The notes under the pieces are model-generated. The model had not been told where the DNA came from and searched no databases. It was given only the letters and a program-made list of their open reading frames with translations. A DNA stretch of 26,727 bases, taken from assembly GCA_000433455.1 (NCBI GenBank), contig HF992493.1:54519-81245 (forward strand). The letters are read 5' to 3'. The position numbers were made by a program, and so were the translations under genes. This document shows positions 7,511 to 17,000 of this stretch, one piece after another (within the stretch, counting starts at the first letter, position 1; every line of letters begins with the position of its first letter). The stretch comes from Mycoplasma sp. CAG:877 (lineage in GTDB: Bacteria; Bacillota_I; Bacilli_A; RF39; UBA660).

Positions 7511-9247
7511 ATGTTAGATTTAAAAAAATATGAAAGATTATTTGATACTTTTGTACTTAATAATGAAATTAGTACAAAAGATTTATTAAGATATGGTTTT
7601 TCTAAATATGATTTAGAAGTACTTGTTAAGAATGGAACTATTGTTAGAGAAAAAGTTGGAGTATATTCTTATGCAGGTGACTTAGATACTTGTTTAGAGC
7701 TATTTTTAAAGAGATTAGAGGCTAATAATATTTCTGGAGTATTAAAGTGTTTAGATGTATTAGAAAACAAGTATAGTGATAAGGTAGACTATAAGTTATG
7801 GTTATATATGTTAGGAAGTATTGATAGATTACCAGATGAGTATAGAAGTAGAATATTTGATGTTAATTATAGTAAGTATGAGTTTGGAGATAGGGGAGAC
7901 TCTTATAAAGAGTTTAGAGATAGAATATATAAAGGACAATTTTATTTAGCTGGAGTTCAAGTTAATGATGTACTTGGAGATAGTATTGAAGATAAGATTA
8001 CTTTTCTTTTGTTAGATGAAATTTCAGAAGTAGAAAAAGAAAATTATGATAAGACAATGACTTTAATTAGAAATAAGAAGTATGATGAGTTATATGAAAT
8101 GTATGAGAAGTTAGCAAGTCAGAGACCTTTATCTTTTTCAGAAAGGGGAGTTTATTTATTAACAGGTGATTTAGTTAGTGATGAAGAACTTAGAGAAAGA
8201 CAAGGTCCTTCTAGAAATATAGTTGATTTAATATATTTAAGAAGATATGCTCAGGCTTTAAATGATTTTAGAAAAGAAAATAAAAGAGCTAGTAATAGAA
8301 TGTATCCATTAGTGTTAGTTGCTGCTGATAGAGTAAAGATAGAAAATGCTAAGTTTGAAGATATAATTGAGGCAGTTACTAATGGAGAAGTTGATGATAT
8401 ATTAGAGAAAGTTAGATTATATTTAACAAAGATTGGTTGTAGTAACTATGTAAAATATGTTAATGACTTAGTACTTTTAGGGGAGTTAGATGGAGATGAA
8501 TTATATAGTGAAGCAATGCTTGAATTATCATTAATATGTAAGGGAAACTTTAAGTTTGATGCAACAAGATTTACACAAGACTTTTATGTTGCTTTATATA
8601 ATAAAGATTTTAAAAGAGCTAAAATATGTTTAGATATAGTTTCACATTCTAGTACATTTAATGGACCAAAGATTGATGTTACTAAGATGAATGTTACTTA
8701 TAGTAGAGAATTTAGAAACTTTAAGAAGTTAAGTAAAATGAAAAATATTGATTTAGAAGAAGAAAAAATAGACTTTGATTCTATTATCGAGGATATTTCT
8801 ACTAATAAAGGTATAAGACTATTAGCAGATGTTAGTAGCGAAGAGAGAAATAGACTTAAAAAGATTTTAGAGAAAAAGAGAAGTCAGATTGTTCTTGAAA
8901 ATTTAGAAGGTACTTTAGTACTTAGATATTTTAATAGGAGAAAAGAGTTTATAAATTATTCAGTAGTTATGAGAGATGCTAATGTAGCGTTTAGTACTGA
9001 GAATTTTAATGAAGCTATTAGGTTGTTTAGTGTTATTACAGAAAATATTTTAGAAGTTTGGCCTAGTACATATAAGAAGATAGGTTTAGCATATTTAAGA
9101 GGAGCAACTACAGAAGAAGATTATAAAAATGCTTATAGATATTTATGGGTTGCTAAAGTAAAGGGAGAATGTGTTGATAAGATGCTTGATAAAGTAGTAG
9201 AGCATACTGATTATAAAAGTGAAGCATTACAATATATTAAGAAGTAA
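7511..9247 (+). CDS. Helical-repeat protein with N-terminal AbiEi-like winged helix (tandem paralog A)
   Basis: I do not recognise the family. Residues 1-55 look like the winged-helix N-terminus common to AbiEi-type antitoxins and related regulators: ISTKDLLRYGFSKYDLEVLVKNG, then IVREKVGVYSYAG. The rest of the 578 residues is predicted alpha-helical with TPR-like character, clearest near 490-555. The next gene is a paralog lacking the winged helix. Shared signatures, with positions here, are IGCxxYVxxxNDL (from 308), KRAKxxLDIVSxS, LVLRY (469-473) and YLWVA (544-548). No membrane segment or catalytic motif is seen. The ATG at 7511 follows AGGTGGTGGG; the in-frame start at 7478 would lie in the -35/-10 spacer and put the -10 element inside the coding region. 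A DNA-binding or protein-scaffold role is possible, but that is inference. Confidence 0.7.
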   Translation: MLDLKKYERLFDTFVLNNEISTKDLLRYGFSKYDLEVLVKNGTIVREKVGVYSYAGDLDTCLELFLKRLEANNISGVLKCLDVLENKYSDKVDYKLWLYMLGSIDRLPDEYRSRIFDVNYSKYEFGDRGDSYKEFRDRIYKGQFYLAGVQVNDVLGDSIEDKITFLLLDEISEVEKENYDKTMTLIRNKKYDELYEMYEKLASQRPLSFSERGVYLLTGDLVSDEELRERQGPSRNIVDLIYLRRYAQALNDFRKENKRASNRMYPLVLVAADRVKIENAKFEDIIEAVTNGEVDDILEKVRLYLTKIGCSNYVKYVNDLVLLGELDGDELYSEAMLELSLICKGNFKFDATRFTQDFYVALYNKDFKRAKICLDIVSHSSTFNGPKIDVTKMNVTYSREFRNFKKLSKMKNIDLEEEKIDFDSIIEDISTNKGIRLLADVSSEERNRLKKILEKKRSQIVLENLEGTLVLRYFNRRKEFINYSVVMRDANVAFSTENFNEAIRLFSVITENILEVWPSTYKKIGLAYLRGATTEEDYKNAYRYLWVAKVKGECVDKMLDKVVEHTDYKSEALQYIKK

Positions 9248-9277
9248 AAGTATATATATTAGTTGTATATACTTTTT
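9246..9277 (+). terminator. Intrinsic terminator after paralog A
   Basis: AAAAGTATATA (9246-9256) pairs with TATATACTTTT (9266-9276), beginning inside the stop codon and ending in T residues. Confidence 0.65.
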
Positions 9278-9291
9278 GTTTTGGGGATTAG

Positions 9292-9320
9292 TTGCATTTT
9301 TTGGTATTTTTTTTTATAAT
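9292..9320 (+). promoter_or_regulatory. Promoter of paralog B
   Basis: TTGCAT (9292-9297) and TATAAT (9315-9320) are 17 bases apart, giving a start near 9327 and a leader of under 20 bases. Confidence 0.55.
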
Positions 9321-9343
9321 AAGTTACCAATCGGGTGATGTGT

Positions 9344-10909
9344 GTGACGGAAAGAGAAGAAAAGTTAAAGAGATTTTTAGAAGAAGTAGAAAAAGAAAAT
9401 TATGTAGAAGCGGTAAAGTACTTTAGGGAATTAGATTTAGATAGTGAATATAGTATAGATAATAACTATTACTTGTATCTTTTGGGACAGATTATATATT
9501 TAGATGAATATAAAGAAAGATTATATGGCTTAAGATTTGAAGATATGAGTAGTTATGATTTAAATGATTTAGAAGAGAGAGCTAGATATTTAGTATTTAA
9601 GCATAAATTTTCACAGGCAAATACAGTTTATGCAATATTAGACGATTCAGATTTAGAGTTGATGGTTGCTAGTGAATTAGTAAGAAAAGCAGCATTTGAA
9701 TTAGTTAAGTTAAATACTGTGTCCTTAAATTATATTAGAAAAGCAAGATATGGAGATTTAATGTCTTTATATAGTAATATTTCTAAACATAGACCATTAA
9801 GTCATTTTGAAAAAGTAGTTTTATGTATAACTAAAGATTTAAAAGATTTGGTTGAGAAGAATAAATTACCAGAAGTTATGTTAGGACCAGTTAGAGATAG
9901 TGATGACTCAGTACTTTTAAAAGATTATGTAACAGCTTTTAATACTACTACAAAAAAAGGAGATAAGAATTTAGTTTACGTATTATTAAAAACTATGGCT
10001 AATAAAATAGAAGATAGAGGCATAGATCTTAATAGTATTGTTGATTCTATATGTGAAGATGAAGTTAGTGATATTAGACATAAAGTATTATGTTATTTAA
10101 ATAATATAGGGTGTCAAAAATATGTAAGATTTATTAATGATTTAATTACTATTGGGATATGTGATAATGATAATAGTTATTCTTTAGTAGTTACTAGGCT
10201 TTCTTTAATTAATGAGAATAGAGAAAATACTTTATTTGATGTTAGTTGTTATTATGATTTATTTTATGAGGCTATAAGTGAAGGTAATATTATGAAGGCT
10301 AAAGTATACTTAGATATAGTTTCACAATCTAGAATTTTAAGTAATAGATATGTAGATGTTTTTCCTATGAAGAGAGAATTATCTAGAGCGATGAAAGTTT
10401 TTTCTGAAGAAAAGACTGATGATAAATATGCATTACTTAGTGATGTAGTTAGTGATATTAATGAGAGTCATGGATTAAGAGTTTTGGAAGAGTTGAGTGA
10501 AGAAGATAAATATGAGGTAATAGATATAGTTTCTAAGTTTCCAACAATTATGATAGATGAAGTTGATGGAAGATTAGTATTAAGATATCATGATATATTT
10601 AGTAGTTGTCCAGAGTTTTATTCATTGAAATTACAAGGAAGAGAAGCTTTTATAAATAAAGATTATGATACAACTATTGAGTGTTATAATATGGTTTGTA
10701 CTAAACTTATGAATCCATCACTTGATGTTTATTATAAACTTGGTATGGCATATTTAAGAAGAGATAAGAGTGAAGATGATTATAAGAGAGCAATAGATTA
10801 TTTATGGGTTGCGAGAGGTAAAGGAAAAATAATAGATGATAAGATAAATATGGCTCTTAAGAAAGTTAATTATACAGGAGAGAAAGTTATACAGTATACA
10901 AAGAAGTAA
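9344..10909 (+). CDS. Helical-repeat protein without the winged helix (tandem paralog B)
   Basis: This 521-residue protein is a diverged tandem copy of the preceding gene. The two align from the start of the helical region to the end: IGCQKYVRFINDL (from 255), MKAKVYLDIVSQS, LVLRY (411-415), YYKLGMAYLRR and YLWVARGKGK (486-495) all have counterparts in paralog A. The DNA-binding-like first 55 residues of paralog A are absent; this protein begins directly with TEREEKLKRFLEEVEKENYVEAVKYF. Family and function are unknown to me. GTG at 9344 is preferred because GGGTGAT (9333-9339) ends 4 bases upstream, matching the spacing in other genes here; GTG 9335 and ATG 9338 lie inside that site. It has its own promoter and a weak terminator, so it is not simply co-transcribed with paralog A. 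Confidence 0.7.
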   Translation: MTEREEKLKRFLEEVEKENYVEAVKYFRELDLDSEYSIDNNYYLYLLGQIIYLDEYKERLYGLRFEDMSSYDLNDLEERARYLVFKHKFSQANTVYAILDDSDLELMVASELVRKAAFELVKLNTVSLNYIRKARYGDLMSLYSNISKHRPLSHFEKVVLCITKDLKDLVEKNKLPEVMLGPVRDSDDSVLLKDYVTAFNTTTKKGDKNLVYVLLKTMANKIEDRGIDLNSIVDSICEDEVSDIRHKVLCYLNNIGCQKYVRFINDLITIGICDNDNSYSLVVTRLSLINENRENTLFDVSCYYDLFYEAISEGNIMKAKVYLDIVSQSRILSNRYVDVFPMKRELSRAMKVFSEEKTDDKYALLSDVVSDINESHGLRVLEELSEEDKYEVIDIVSKFPTIMIDEVDGRLVLRYHDIFSSCPEFYSLKLQGREAFINKDYDTTIECYNMVCTKLMNPSLDVYYKLGMAYLRRDKSEDDYKRAIDYLWVARGKGKIIDDKINMALKKVNYTGEKVIQYTKK

Positions 10910-10929
10910 ACTAAAAAGTTTATTTTTTT
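10907..10929 (+). terminator. Weak intrinsic terminator after paralog B
   Basis: TAAACT and AGTTTA form a 6-bp AT-rich stem around AAAA, followed by seven T residues. The stop codon begins the 5' arm. Confidence 0.45.
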
Positions 10930-10935
10930 GATTTG

Positions 10936-10964
10936 TTGATTTTTTTTAGTTATTAAGTTATTAT
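10936..10964 (+). promoter_or_regulatory. Probable promoter of miaB-ymcA
   Basis: TTGATT (10936-10941) and TATTAT (10959-10964) are separated by 17 bases. Confidence 0.4.
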
Positions 10965-10988
10965 ATTTTAGGAATGGAAGTGATACTT

Positions 10989-12404
10989 ATGCATTTACCA
11001 AATTATAAAGATGCTAGACGAAGAGAAGATAAAAGTTATAAGAGAGTTGAGTTTAACTTTGATAATAAGATTAAAGATAAATATAAGGGAAAGACATTTT
11101 ATTTAAAGACTTATGGATGTCAAATGAATGAACATGATAGTGAAAATATTGAGGCTTTACTTACTAGACTTGGATTTAGTAAAGTTGATGATTATGAGAA
11201 GGCTGATTTAGTACTTTTAAATACATGTTCTATTAGAGAGAATGCTCATAATAAGGCATTTGGTATGTTAGGAAGATTAAAACATTTAAAGGCTCAGAAA
11301 AAAGATTTAATAGTTGGACTTTGTGGATGTATGGCACAAGAGGCTAGTGTAGTTGAAGAGATTATTAATAAGTATAAATGGGTTAATTTTGTATTTGGTA
11401 CTCATAATATGTATCAGTTACCTAATATTATAGATAGAGCAATAAATGAGAATAAGCAACAAATAGAAGTATTTTCTAAAGAAGGGGATCTAGTAGAAGG
11501 ATTGCCAGTAATTAGAACTAATAATTATAAAGCATATGTTAATATTATTTATGGGTGTAACAAGTTTTGTACTTATTGTATAGTTCCTTATACTAGAGGA
11601 AGAGAGAGAAGTAGAGCTAGGGAAGATATACTAAAAGAAGTAGATGAACTTATTAAAGATGGGTATAAAGAGATTACTTTACTTGGACAAAATGTTAATG
11701 CTTATGGAAAAGATTTATATGATGATTATACTTTAGGTAATTTACTTGAAGATATAGCAAAGAAAGATATACCTAGAGTTAGATTTATGACTTCACATCC
11801 TTGGGATTTTACAGATAGTATGGTAGAAGTTATTGGTAAGTATGATAATATTATGCCTAGTGTACATTTACCTGTACAATCTGGTTCTAGTAAGATTTTA
11901 AAGTTAATGGGTAGACGTTATACGAGAGAGAGTTATTTAGAGTTATTTAAAAAGATTAAAGATACAGTACCAGGTGTTGCGATATCTACAGATATAATCG
12001 TAGGTTTTCCTGGGGAGACTGAAGAAGACTTTTTAGAGACTTTGTCTTTAGCAGAGGAGTGTAAGTATGATAATGCCTTTACATTTATCTTTTCTAAAAG
12101 AGAAGGAACTCCTGCTTGTTTATTAAAAGATGAAGTAAGTGAAGAAGAAAAGGAAGAGAGACTACAGAGATTAAATAAAGTAGTTAACAAGTATTTCTTG
12201 GAGAATAATAAGAAATTATTAGAAAGAGTAGTACCAGTGCTTGTTGAAGGAAACTCTGAGAAGAAAGATATGTATTATGGATATACTGATACAAATAAAT
12301 TAATTAATTTTACAGCTAAAAGAGAAGTTGAGGTTGGAGAAATTGTTAGTGTAAAAGTTACACAAGCTAAGACTTGGAGTTTAGATGGTGAATTAGTTGA
12401 ATAA
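10989..12404 (+). CDS. miaB: tRNA-2-methylthio-N6-dimethylallyladenosine synthase
   Basis: MiaB is a radical-SAM methylthiotransferase that adds a 2-methylthio group to i6A37 of tRNAs reading UNN codons. The order of domains is canonical: an N-terminal UPF0004 domain with auxiliary-cluster cysteines Cys44 (KTYGCQMN), Cys80 (LNTCSIREN) and Cys114 (LCGCMAQE), then the radical-SAM CxxxCxxC at Cys190/194/197 (YGCNKFCTYC), and a C-terminal TRAM domain (about 410-471). With an ATG start at 10989 it is 471 residues. That start is chosen because GGAAGTGAT ends 4 bases before it; the in-frame ATG at 10974 overlaps the ribosome site. It overlaps the next gene by 8 bases, the same miaB-ymcA pairing as in B. 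subtilis. Confidence 0.95.
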   Translation: MHLPNYKDARRREDKSYKRVEFNFDNKIKDKYKGKTFYLKTYGCQMNEHDSENIEALLTRLGFSKVDDYEKADLVLLNTCSIRENAHNKAFGMLGRLKHLKAQKKDLIVGLCGCMAQEASVVEEIINKYKWVNFVFGTHNMYQLPNIIDRAINENKQQIEVFSKEGDLVEGLPVIRTNNYKAYVNIIYGCNKFCTYCIVPYTRGRERSRAREDILKEVDELIKDGYKEITLLGQNVNAYGKDLYDDYTLGNLLEDIAKKDIPRVRFMTSHPWDFTDSMVEVIGKYDNIMPSVHLPVQSGSSKILKLMGRRYTRESYLELFKKIKDTVPGVAISTDIIVGFPGETEEDFLETLSLAEECKYDNAFTFIFSKREGTPACLLKDEVSEEEKEERLQRLNKVVNKYFLENNKKLLERVVPVLVEGNSEKKDMYYGYTDTNKLINFTAKREVEVGEIVSVKVTQAKTWSLDGELVE

Positions 12405-12711
12405 GGAATTAGAAGAAGTAATCAATACTATTATTAATAGTGATGATTATAAAAGTTGTATTCAGTTAAAAGAAAAGATGAGTACTAATAAAGAAATATG
12501 TGAATTGGTAGATAAAATAAAAGTACTTCAGAAGAAGTATGTTAGAGAAAATGGTGAAGAAGTACTTGAAGAGTTAAAGCTACTTGAGGAAAGACTTAAT
12601 GAAATACCAATATATGTTATTTATATGCAACATTTAGAAAAAGTAAATGAAATGATTAATTATGTAAAAGATGAGCTTAATGATTATTTTTACAAAGTTT
12701 TGAATAATTAA
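12397..12711 (+). CDS. ymcA: YlbF/YmcA-family protein (RicA)
   Basis: This 104-residue helical protein belongs to the YlbF/YmcA (Com_YlbF) family. In B. subtilis YmcA forms a complex with YlbF and YaaT that acts with RNase Y in mRNA maturation and affects sporulation, competence and biofilm formation. The N-terminal SDDYKSCIQLKEKMSTNKEICELVDKIKVLQKKYV segment and a second helical half with IPIYVIYMQHLEKVNEMINYV show the family's long-helix layout. The TTG start overlaps the end of miaB by 8 bases, and GGTGAAT just upstream serves as ribosome site, so translation is coupled. The position directly after miaB and before cotE is the Bacillus order and supports YmcA over YlbF. Confidence 0.85.
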   Translation: MNKELEEVINTIINSDDYKSCIQLKEKMSTNKEICELVDKIKVLQKKYVRENGEEVLEELKLLEERLNEIPIYVIYMQHLEKVNEMINYVKDELNDYFYKVLNN

Positions 12712-12746
12712 AAAAAATTACATTCTAGTTTTGAATGTAATTTTTT
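12712..12746. terminator. Bidirectional terminator between convergent genes
   Basis: AAAAAATTACATTC and GAATGTAATTTTTT form a long stem with A/T runs on both sides, serving ymcA on the plus strand and the phospholipase-like gene on the minus strand. The minus-strand stop codon lies in the loop. Confidence 0.85.
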
Positions 12747-13357
12747 AGTTCTGTTAGAATTACTTGAACTGATTTTTCAATGAATTCATTTACACCAGTT
12801 AAGTCAAAAATATAGTTTTTGTTTTCTTTAGAGTTTTCAATAATTATACCCATTTTATCTATTAAGATATTTAGTTTATCTAGTGGTATTTCATCTAGAC
12901 AAGAGTGAGGTTTTATAAAGTCCTCATAGAATAGAGATAAGTCTAGATTGTATAGATCAATTATTTGGATATTTATATTAGTATAATCTTGATAAATCAT
13001 TTCAGTTATTTCTTCTTCAGTTGCATTTATTATAGTTCCATCTAGTAGTTTTACAGAACTACGATAGCTAAGACTATTAATAAATTCAGAAAACCATATT
13101 TTATCTGTATATAAGTGAATATAGTAACCTAAATCAAAATCATTTTTATAGAAATATTTATATTTTTCAGTGAACTTTTTCATATTTGGAACACCTTCTC
13201 TTGTATCGAATAAGAAGTGTGATTCTTTTTTAGTTCTACCAATTTGTTTAGATAAGTCTGGTGCTATAGAGCCTAGATAATAATCATACTTATTTTTAAT
13301 GTTAAAATACTTTTCCAATTCTTTAGCGACTGCTAGATGGATTACTGATGATGCCAT
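12725..13357 (-). CDS. Zinc-dependent phospholipase C-like protein
   Basis: The only minus-strand gene encodes 210 residues with the metal-ligand pattern of the Zn_dep_PLPC superfamily (also called phospholipase C/P1 nuclease-like): His7 (VIHLAVAKEL), Asp34 (GSIAPDLSK), His47 (KKESHF), and His81 with Asp85 (YYIHLYTDKIWF). There is no signal peptide, unlike secreted clostridial alpha-toxins, and no C-terminal PLAT domain, so it is probably an intracellular hydrolase of unknown substrate. Small proteins of this kind are common in Firmicutes as 'zinc dependent phospholipase C family protein'. A perfect AGGAGG (complement of 13366-13371) lies 8 bases before the ATG. It is divergent from cotE, with an 82-base gap holding both promoters. 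Confidence 0.75.
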   Translation of the reverse strand: MASSVIHLAVAKELEKYFNIKNKYDYYLGSIAPDLSKQIGRTKKESHFLFDTREGVPNMKKFTEKYKYFYKNDFDLGYYIHLYTDKIWFSEFINSLSYRSSVKLLDGTIINATEEEITEMIYQDYTNINIQIIDLYNLDLSLFYEDFIKPHSCLDEIPLDKLNILIDKMGIIIENSKENKNYIFDLTGVNEFIEKSVQVILTELKNYIQN

Positions 13358-13394
13358 ATTTATTGCCTCCTATAAAATTTTAACATATTTTTGG

Positions 13395-13420
13395 TAATAT
13401 TTTATATGTTTTGCATAAAT
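13395..13420 (+). promoter_or_regulatory. Possible sigma-E-like promoter of cotE
   Basis: TAATATT (13395-13401) and CATAAATT starting at 13414 resemble the B. subtilis sigma-E elements (KMATATT and CATACAMT), with 12 bases between. TTGGTA (13391) and CATAAA at 17 bases could instead be a poor sigma-A site. In such AT-rich DNA this is weak evidence. Confidence 0.25.
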
Positions 13421-13439
13421 TAAATTAGGAGGTTTACGT

Positions 13440-13985
13440 ATGGCTAATTATAGAGAAATTGTTACTAAGGCAGTGATCGCTAAAGGAAAGAAACTTTTTA
13501 CAACGAATAATACGGTTAAAGTAGATAAGAGTCCTTCAACTATTTTAGGGTGTTGGGTAATTAATCATAATTTTAATGGTGTAAAGAGTGGAGATAATAT
13601 TAGAATAAGTGGTAGTTATGATGTAAATATTTGGTATTCATATGATAATGATACTAAGACTGAGGTTATTAAAGAGACTAATACTTATAATGAGGTTGTT
13701 CATTTAAGAGAAAGAGAAGAAGAAGCTACTGGAGAAGAGATTATAGTTAGAAGTTTAAAACAACCTAGTTGTGTTAAAGTAGATATAGATGGTAATAATA
13801 TTAATTATACAATAGAAAAAGAATTAGGAATTGAATTAGTAGGAGATATAAAAGTAAAGATAGAGACTAATAATGAAGAAGATCCTTGGGATGAAATAGT
13901 TGAGGAAAGTAATATAGAAGATGAAGAGAAGAAAATAGATGAAGAAGTAAAGGAAGACTTTATAAAAGAGGAAGATAATTTATAG
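13440..13985 (+). CDS. cotE: Outer spore coat morphogenetic protein CotE
   Basis: CotE organises assembly of the outer coat around the forespore in Bacillus. This 181-residue protein matches it closely along its first 140 residues: YREIVTKAVIAKGKK (Bacillus YREIITKAVVAKGRK), PSTILGCWVINHNF, GSYDVNIWYSYDNDTKTEV, QPSCVKVDID and GDIKVKIETN all align with what I know of CotE. The tail (about 145-181) is strongly acidic (EEDPWDEIVEESNIEDEEKK), as in Bacillus. AGGAGG lies 7 bases before the ATG. The miaB-ymcA-cotE order is that of B. subtilis, where mutS and mutL follow; here a surface protein follows instead. The only gene inserted between ymcA and cotE is the convergent phospholipase-like one. 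Confidence 0.93.
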   Translation: MANYREIVTKAVIAKGKKLFTTNNTVKVDKSPSTILGCWVINHNFNGVKSGDNIRISGSYDVNIWYSYDNDTKTEVIKETNTYNEVVHLREREEEATGEEIIVRSLKQPSCVKVDIDGNNINYTIEKELGIELVGDIKVKIETNNEEDPWDEIVEESNIEDEEKKIDEEVKEDFIKEEDNL

Positions 13986-13986
13986 G

Positions 13987-14011
13987 AAACACTCGAGAAG
14001 GGTGTTTTTTT
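13987..14011 (+). terminator. Intrinsic terminator of cotE
   Basis: AAACACTC (13987-13994) pairs with GGGTGTTT (14000-14007), with one G-T pair, around GAGAA, and is followed by T residues. Confidence 0.85.
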
Positions 14012-14041
14012 ATGTTTTTTGTAGAAAAAGTTGTTAATTAC

Positions 14042-14050
14042 TGCTATACT
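14042..14050 (+). promoter_or_regulatory. Extended -10 promoter of the vWA surface protein
   Basis: TGC-TATACT (TATACT at 14045-14050) is an extended -10 element. The -35 position has no good match. Confidence 0.45.
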
Positions 14051-14085
14051 ATAGGTATATATAAAATACTAAAGATGGTGATAAG

Positions 14086-17000
14086 ATGTTGACACAGAAA
14101 GGAATAAAGTCTCTTAGATTAAACCAGTTTTTAGACAAGAAAAAATGTATTTTATGTTCTATTGTTTTGATAGGACTTTTTATTGTGTTTATGTTTAATT
14201 CTTTTGCTGCTATTGAGCCAGTTTCTAGTGTAGTTGTTAAGTCAACTACTTTGGATTATAGTCAAAAAGAAGAAGGCTCTTGGAAATATACTAAGACTGC
14301 TAAATGGATAAGTAAAGGTAAGGCTAGGATAAATATAAAATTAGAAACAATAGAAAAACCTAGAGCAGATTATACAGATGTAATTTTAGTACTTGATACA
14401 TCTGGTAGTATGTTAGGTGATAAGTTAACTCAAGTACAAAGTGATGTTAATGAACTTATAAATGATACAATACCTAAGGGTAATAAGATTTCTATTGTGA
14501 CTTTTAGTGATGATGCTTCAGTTATAACAGACTTTACAAGTGATACAGCTTTATTACAAGAAAGTATAAATAGTTTGGTTGCAAGTGGAGAGACCAATTA
14601 CTATCAAGCTTTAGTAAAAGTTGATGATGTATTAAGTACTTATGCTAAGAAATCTAATCGAGATTGTGTAGTTTTATTTTTAACGGATGGACTACCTACA
14701 GTAGATACTCCTAATGAAATAGGACAATATAAATATTTAAAAAGTAAATATAATTATTTAGATATCAATGGTATTCAATATGAACTTGGCGATGAAGTTT
14801 TAGATGGAATAAAAAATATTACTGATACTCAGTATATAGCAAATATGGAGTCTTTAAATGAGTTTTTATATCAGGCTTCTATTACGTCAGCAAATTATGA
14901 TAATTTAATTTTAACTGATTATGTTGATACAAATTATTTTAATCTAAATAATGTAACTAATGTTAATACTACAATTGGAAAAGCAACAATTATAGATAAT
15001 AGAGTTATTTGGAACTTATCAGGATTAAAATCGAGTTCTTTAGTAGAATTAACTATAGATATAAATTTAAATAATAATTTAATAGGAGTAGGAGGGGTAT
15101 ATCCAACTCATACTAAAACAGATGTATCTTATAAGATTGGTTCTATTAATACTACTGAATCTAGTACTGAGACTACAATATTAAAGGATAACTATGTAGT
15201 TACATATGATGCTAATACGCCTACTGGGTGTGTTGTGTCAGGAGTACCTAGTTCTAAAACTTATTCCGTGTTTGATAATGTGAAAATAGAAGATACAGTT
15301 CCAACTTGTACAGGATATCAGTTTAAAGAATGGAAAGTAACAACTAATGTTGAAAAATTAAGTAATGATAGTTTTATTATGCCGACGTCTAATGTAACAA
15401 TAAAAGCAACTTGGAAAAAAGTTGGGCTTGTAAAGTCGATGGATGGTAAAATATCAAAAGTTCAAACTCTATATAAGCTTATAGCTGATGGTTCCCGTGG
15501 CTTAGATACAGATGTTAATTTCAGTTCGAAAATCGATGCTCATTCTGGAATATATACAATAGTTAGTACAAAGAATGATAAATATCCGGTACATTATTAT
15601 CGTGGAAATATTAGTAATAACAATGTTTTATTTGCAGGATTTTGTTGGAAGATGGTACGGACTACAAGTACAGGAGGAGTAAAACTAATTTATAATGGGG
15701 TATATGATGAGGTTAATAAGTGTAATAATACTGGTATAGCATCTCAAATAGGTACAAGTGCTTTTAATTCAAATTATACCTCTCCAGCAGATGTTGGTTA
15801 CATGTATGGTGAAAGATACACATATGCTAACTACAATACCGCTCCCACAATTAAGGTTCTAAATATGTACTATACTGGTTCTAGTGCTAATTACTATTAT
15901 GGCAATTCGATTTCTTATTCAAATGGAACCTATACCTTACTAAATGCGACTCAGAAATCTTGGTCTGATAATTATACAAGTCTGATAGGATATTATACCT
16001 GTAGAAAAACTTCAACCACTTGTTCAACAGTTTATTACATAGTTGGTTCTGAAAGTTATTATCAATATCTTTTGTCTTTATCTGGAGGTGTAACTGATCC
16101 GAGTTCTCTAATTATAGTGCTTGGCAAAGGAATTACAGATAATAGTGATGGAACATATAGTTTAACGGGTATTGTAACTTTAAAGAAAACTGACTGGTAT
16201 ACCAATTATACTACATATAAAAACTACTATATATGTAAAGACTTAACGAGTACAACATGTGGTGAAATATATCCTGTGACATCAACTAGTAATTATCAAT
16301 TATTATATGATAGAACCTTTAACTATGTCTATGGTAATGATGTCTCATGGGATGGATTAAAATATATTTTAACAGATACGTTTACTTCAAATAACTCTTG
16401 GTCAACAGATAGGACTACACTTGCCAAAAAGTATCATTATACTTGTCTTAACACAACAGGGGAGTGTGACAAAGTTTATTATATTCACTACTTTGGTGGT
16501 GATTCTTATATTTATTATCTAACTTTATCTTCCGGAAAAGATATAGAGATGTCTAAAGATGAGATGTTTACTAATACCAATTCGTCTGAAATAAAACAAA
16601 TAATTGATGACTGGTATTCAACTAATATGACCTCATATACAGAAAAATTAGAAGATACAATTTGGTGTAATGATAGAAATTTTTATGAAGGTTCTTTATC
16701 AGGAAAAGACATTAATGCTGATGATTCTTCTGAATTTAGTGCTTATGATAGAAATTGGACTTCTCATAATTATCCAAGTGTAATTTGTTCAAATGAGAAA
16801 AGAGATGGTTTTACGGTATCTACTGTTTCTGGTGGAAATGGTACTTTAATTTATCCGGTGGGGTTATTAACTGCTGATGAGATACGGTTAGCTGGTGGAT
16901 ATGGAAAAAGTCATTATCTCTATACTGGGCAAAATTTTTGGACTTTGTCTCCTTCTTATATTAGTAATTCTGCCACTGGTTTTTTTCACGTCAGTTCTGG

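Noticed and set aside
7511..7675. AbiEi-AbiEii type IV toxin-antitoxin system
   Set aside because: The winged helix resembles AbiEi N-termini, but no nucleotidyltransferase (AbiEii-like) partner gene is adjacent and the rest of the protein is a helical repeat.
11933..12190. 85-codon minus-strand open frame
   Set aside because: Antisense shadow of conserved miaB sequence; Ser/Leu-rich composition is typical of such shadows.
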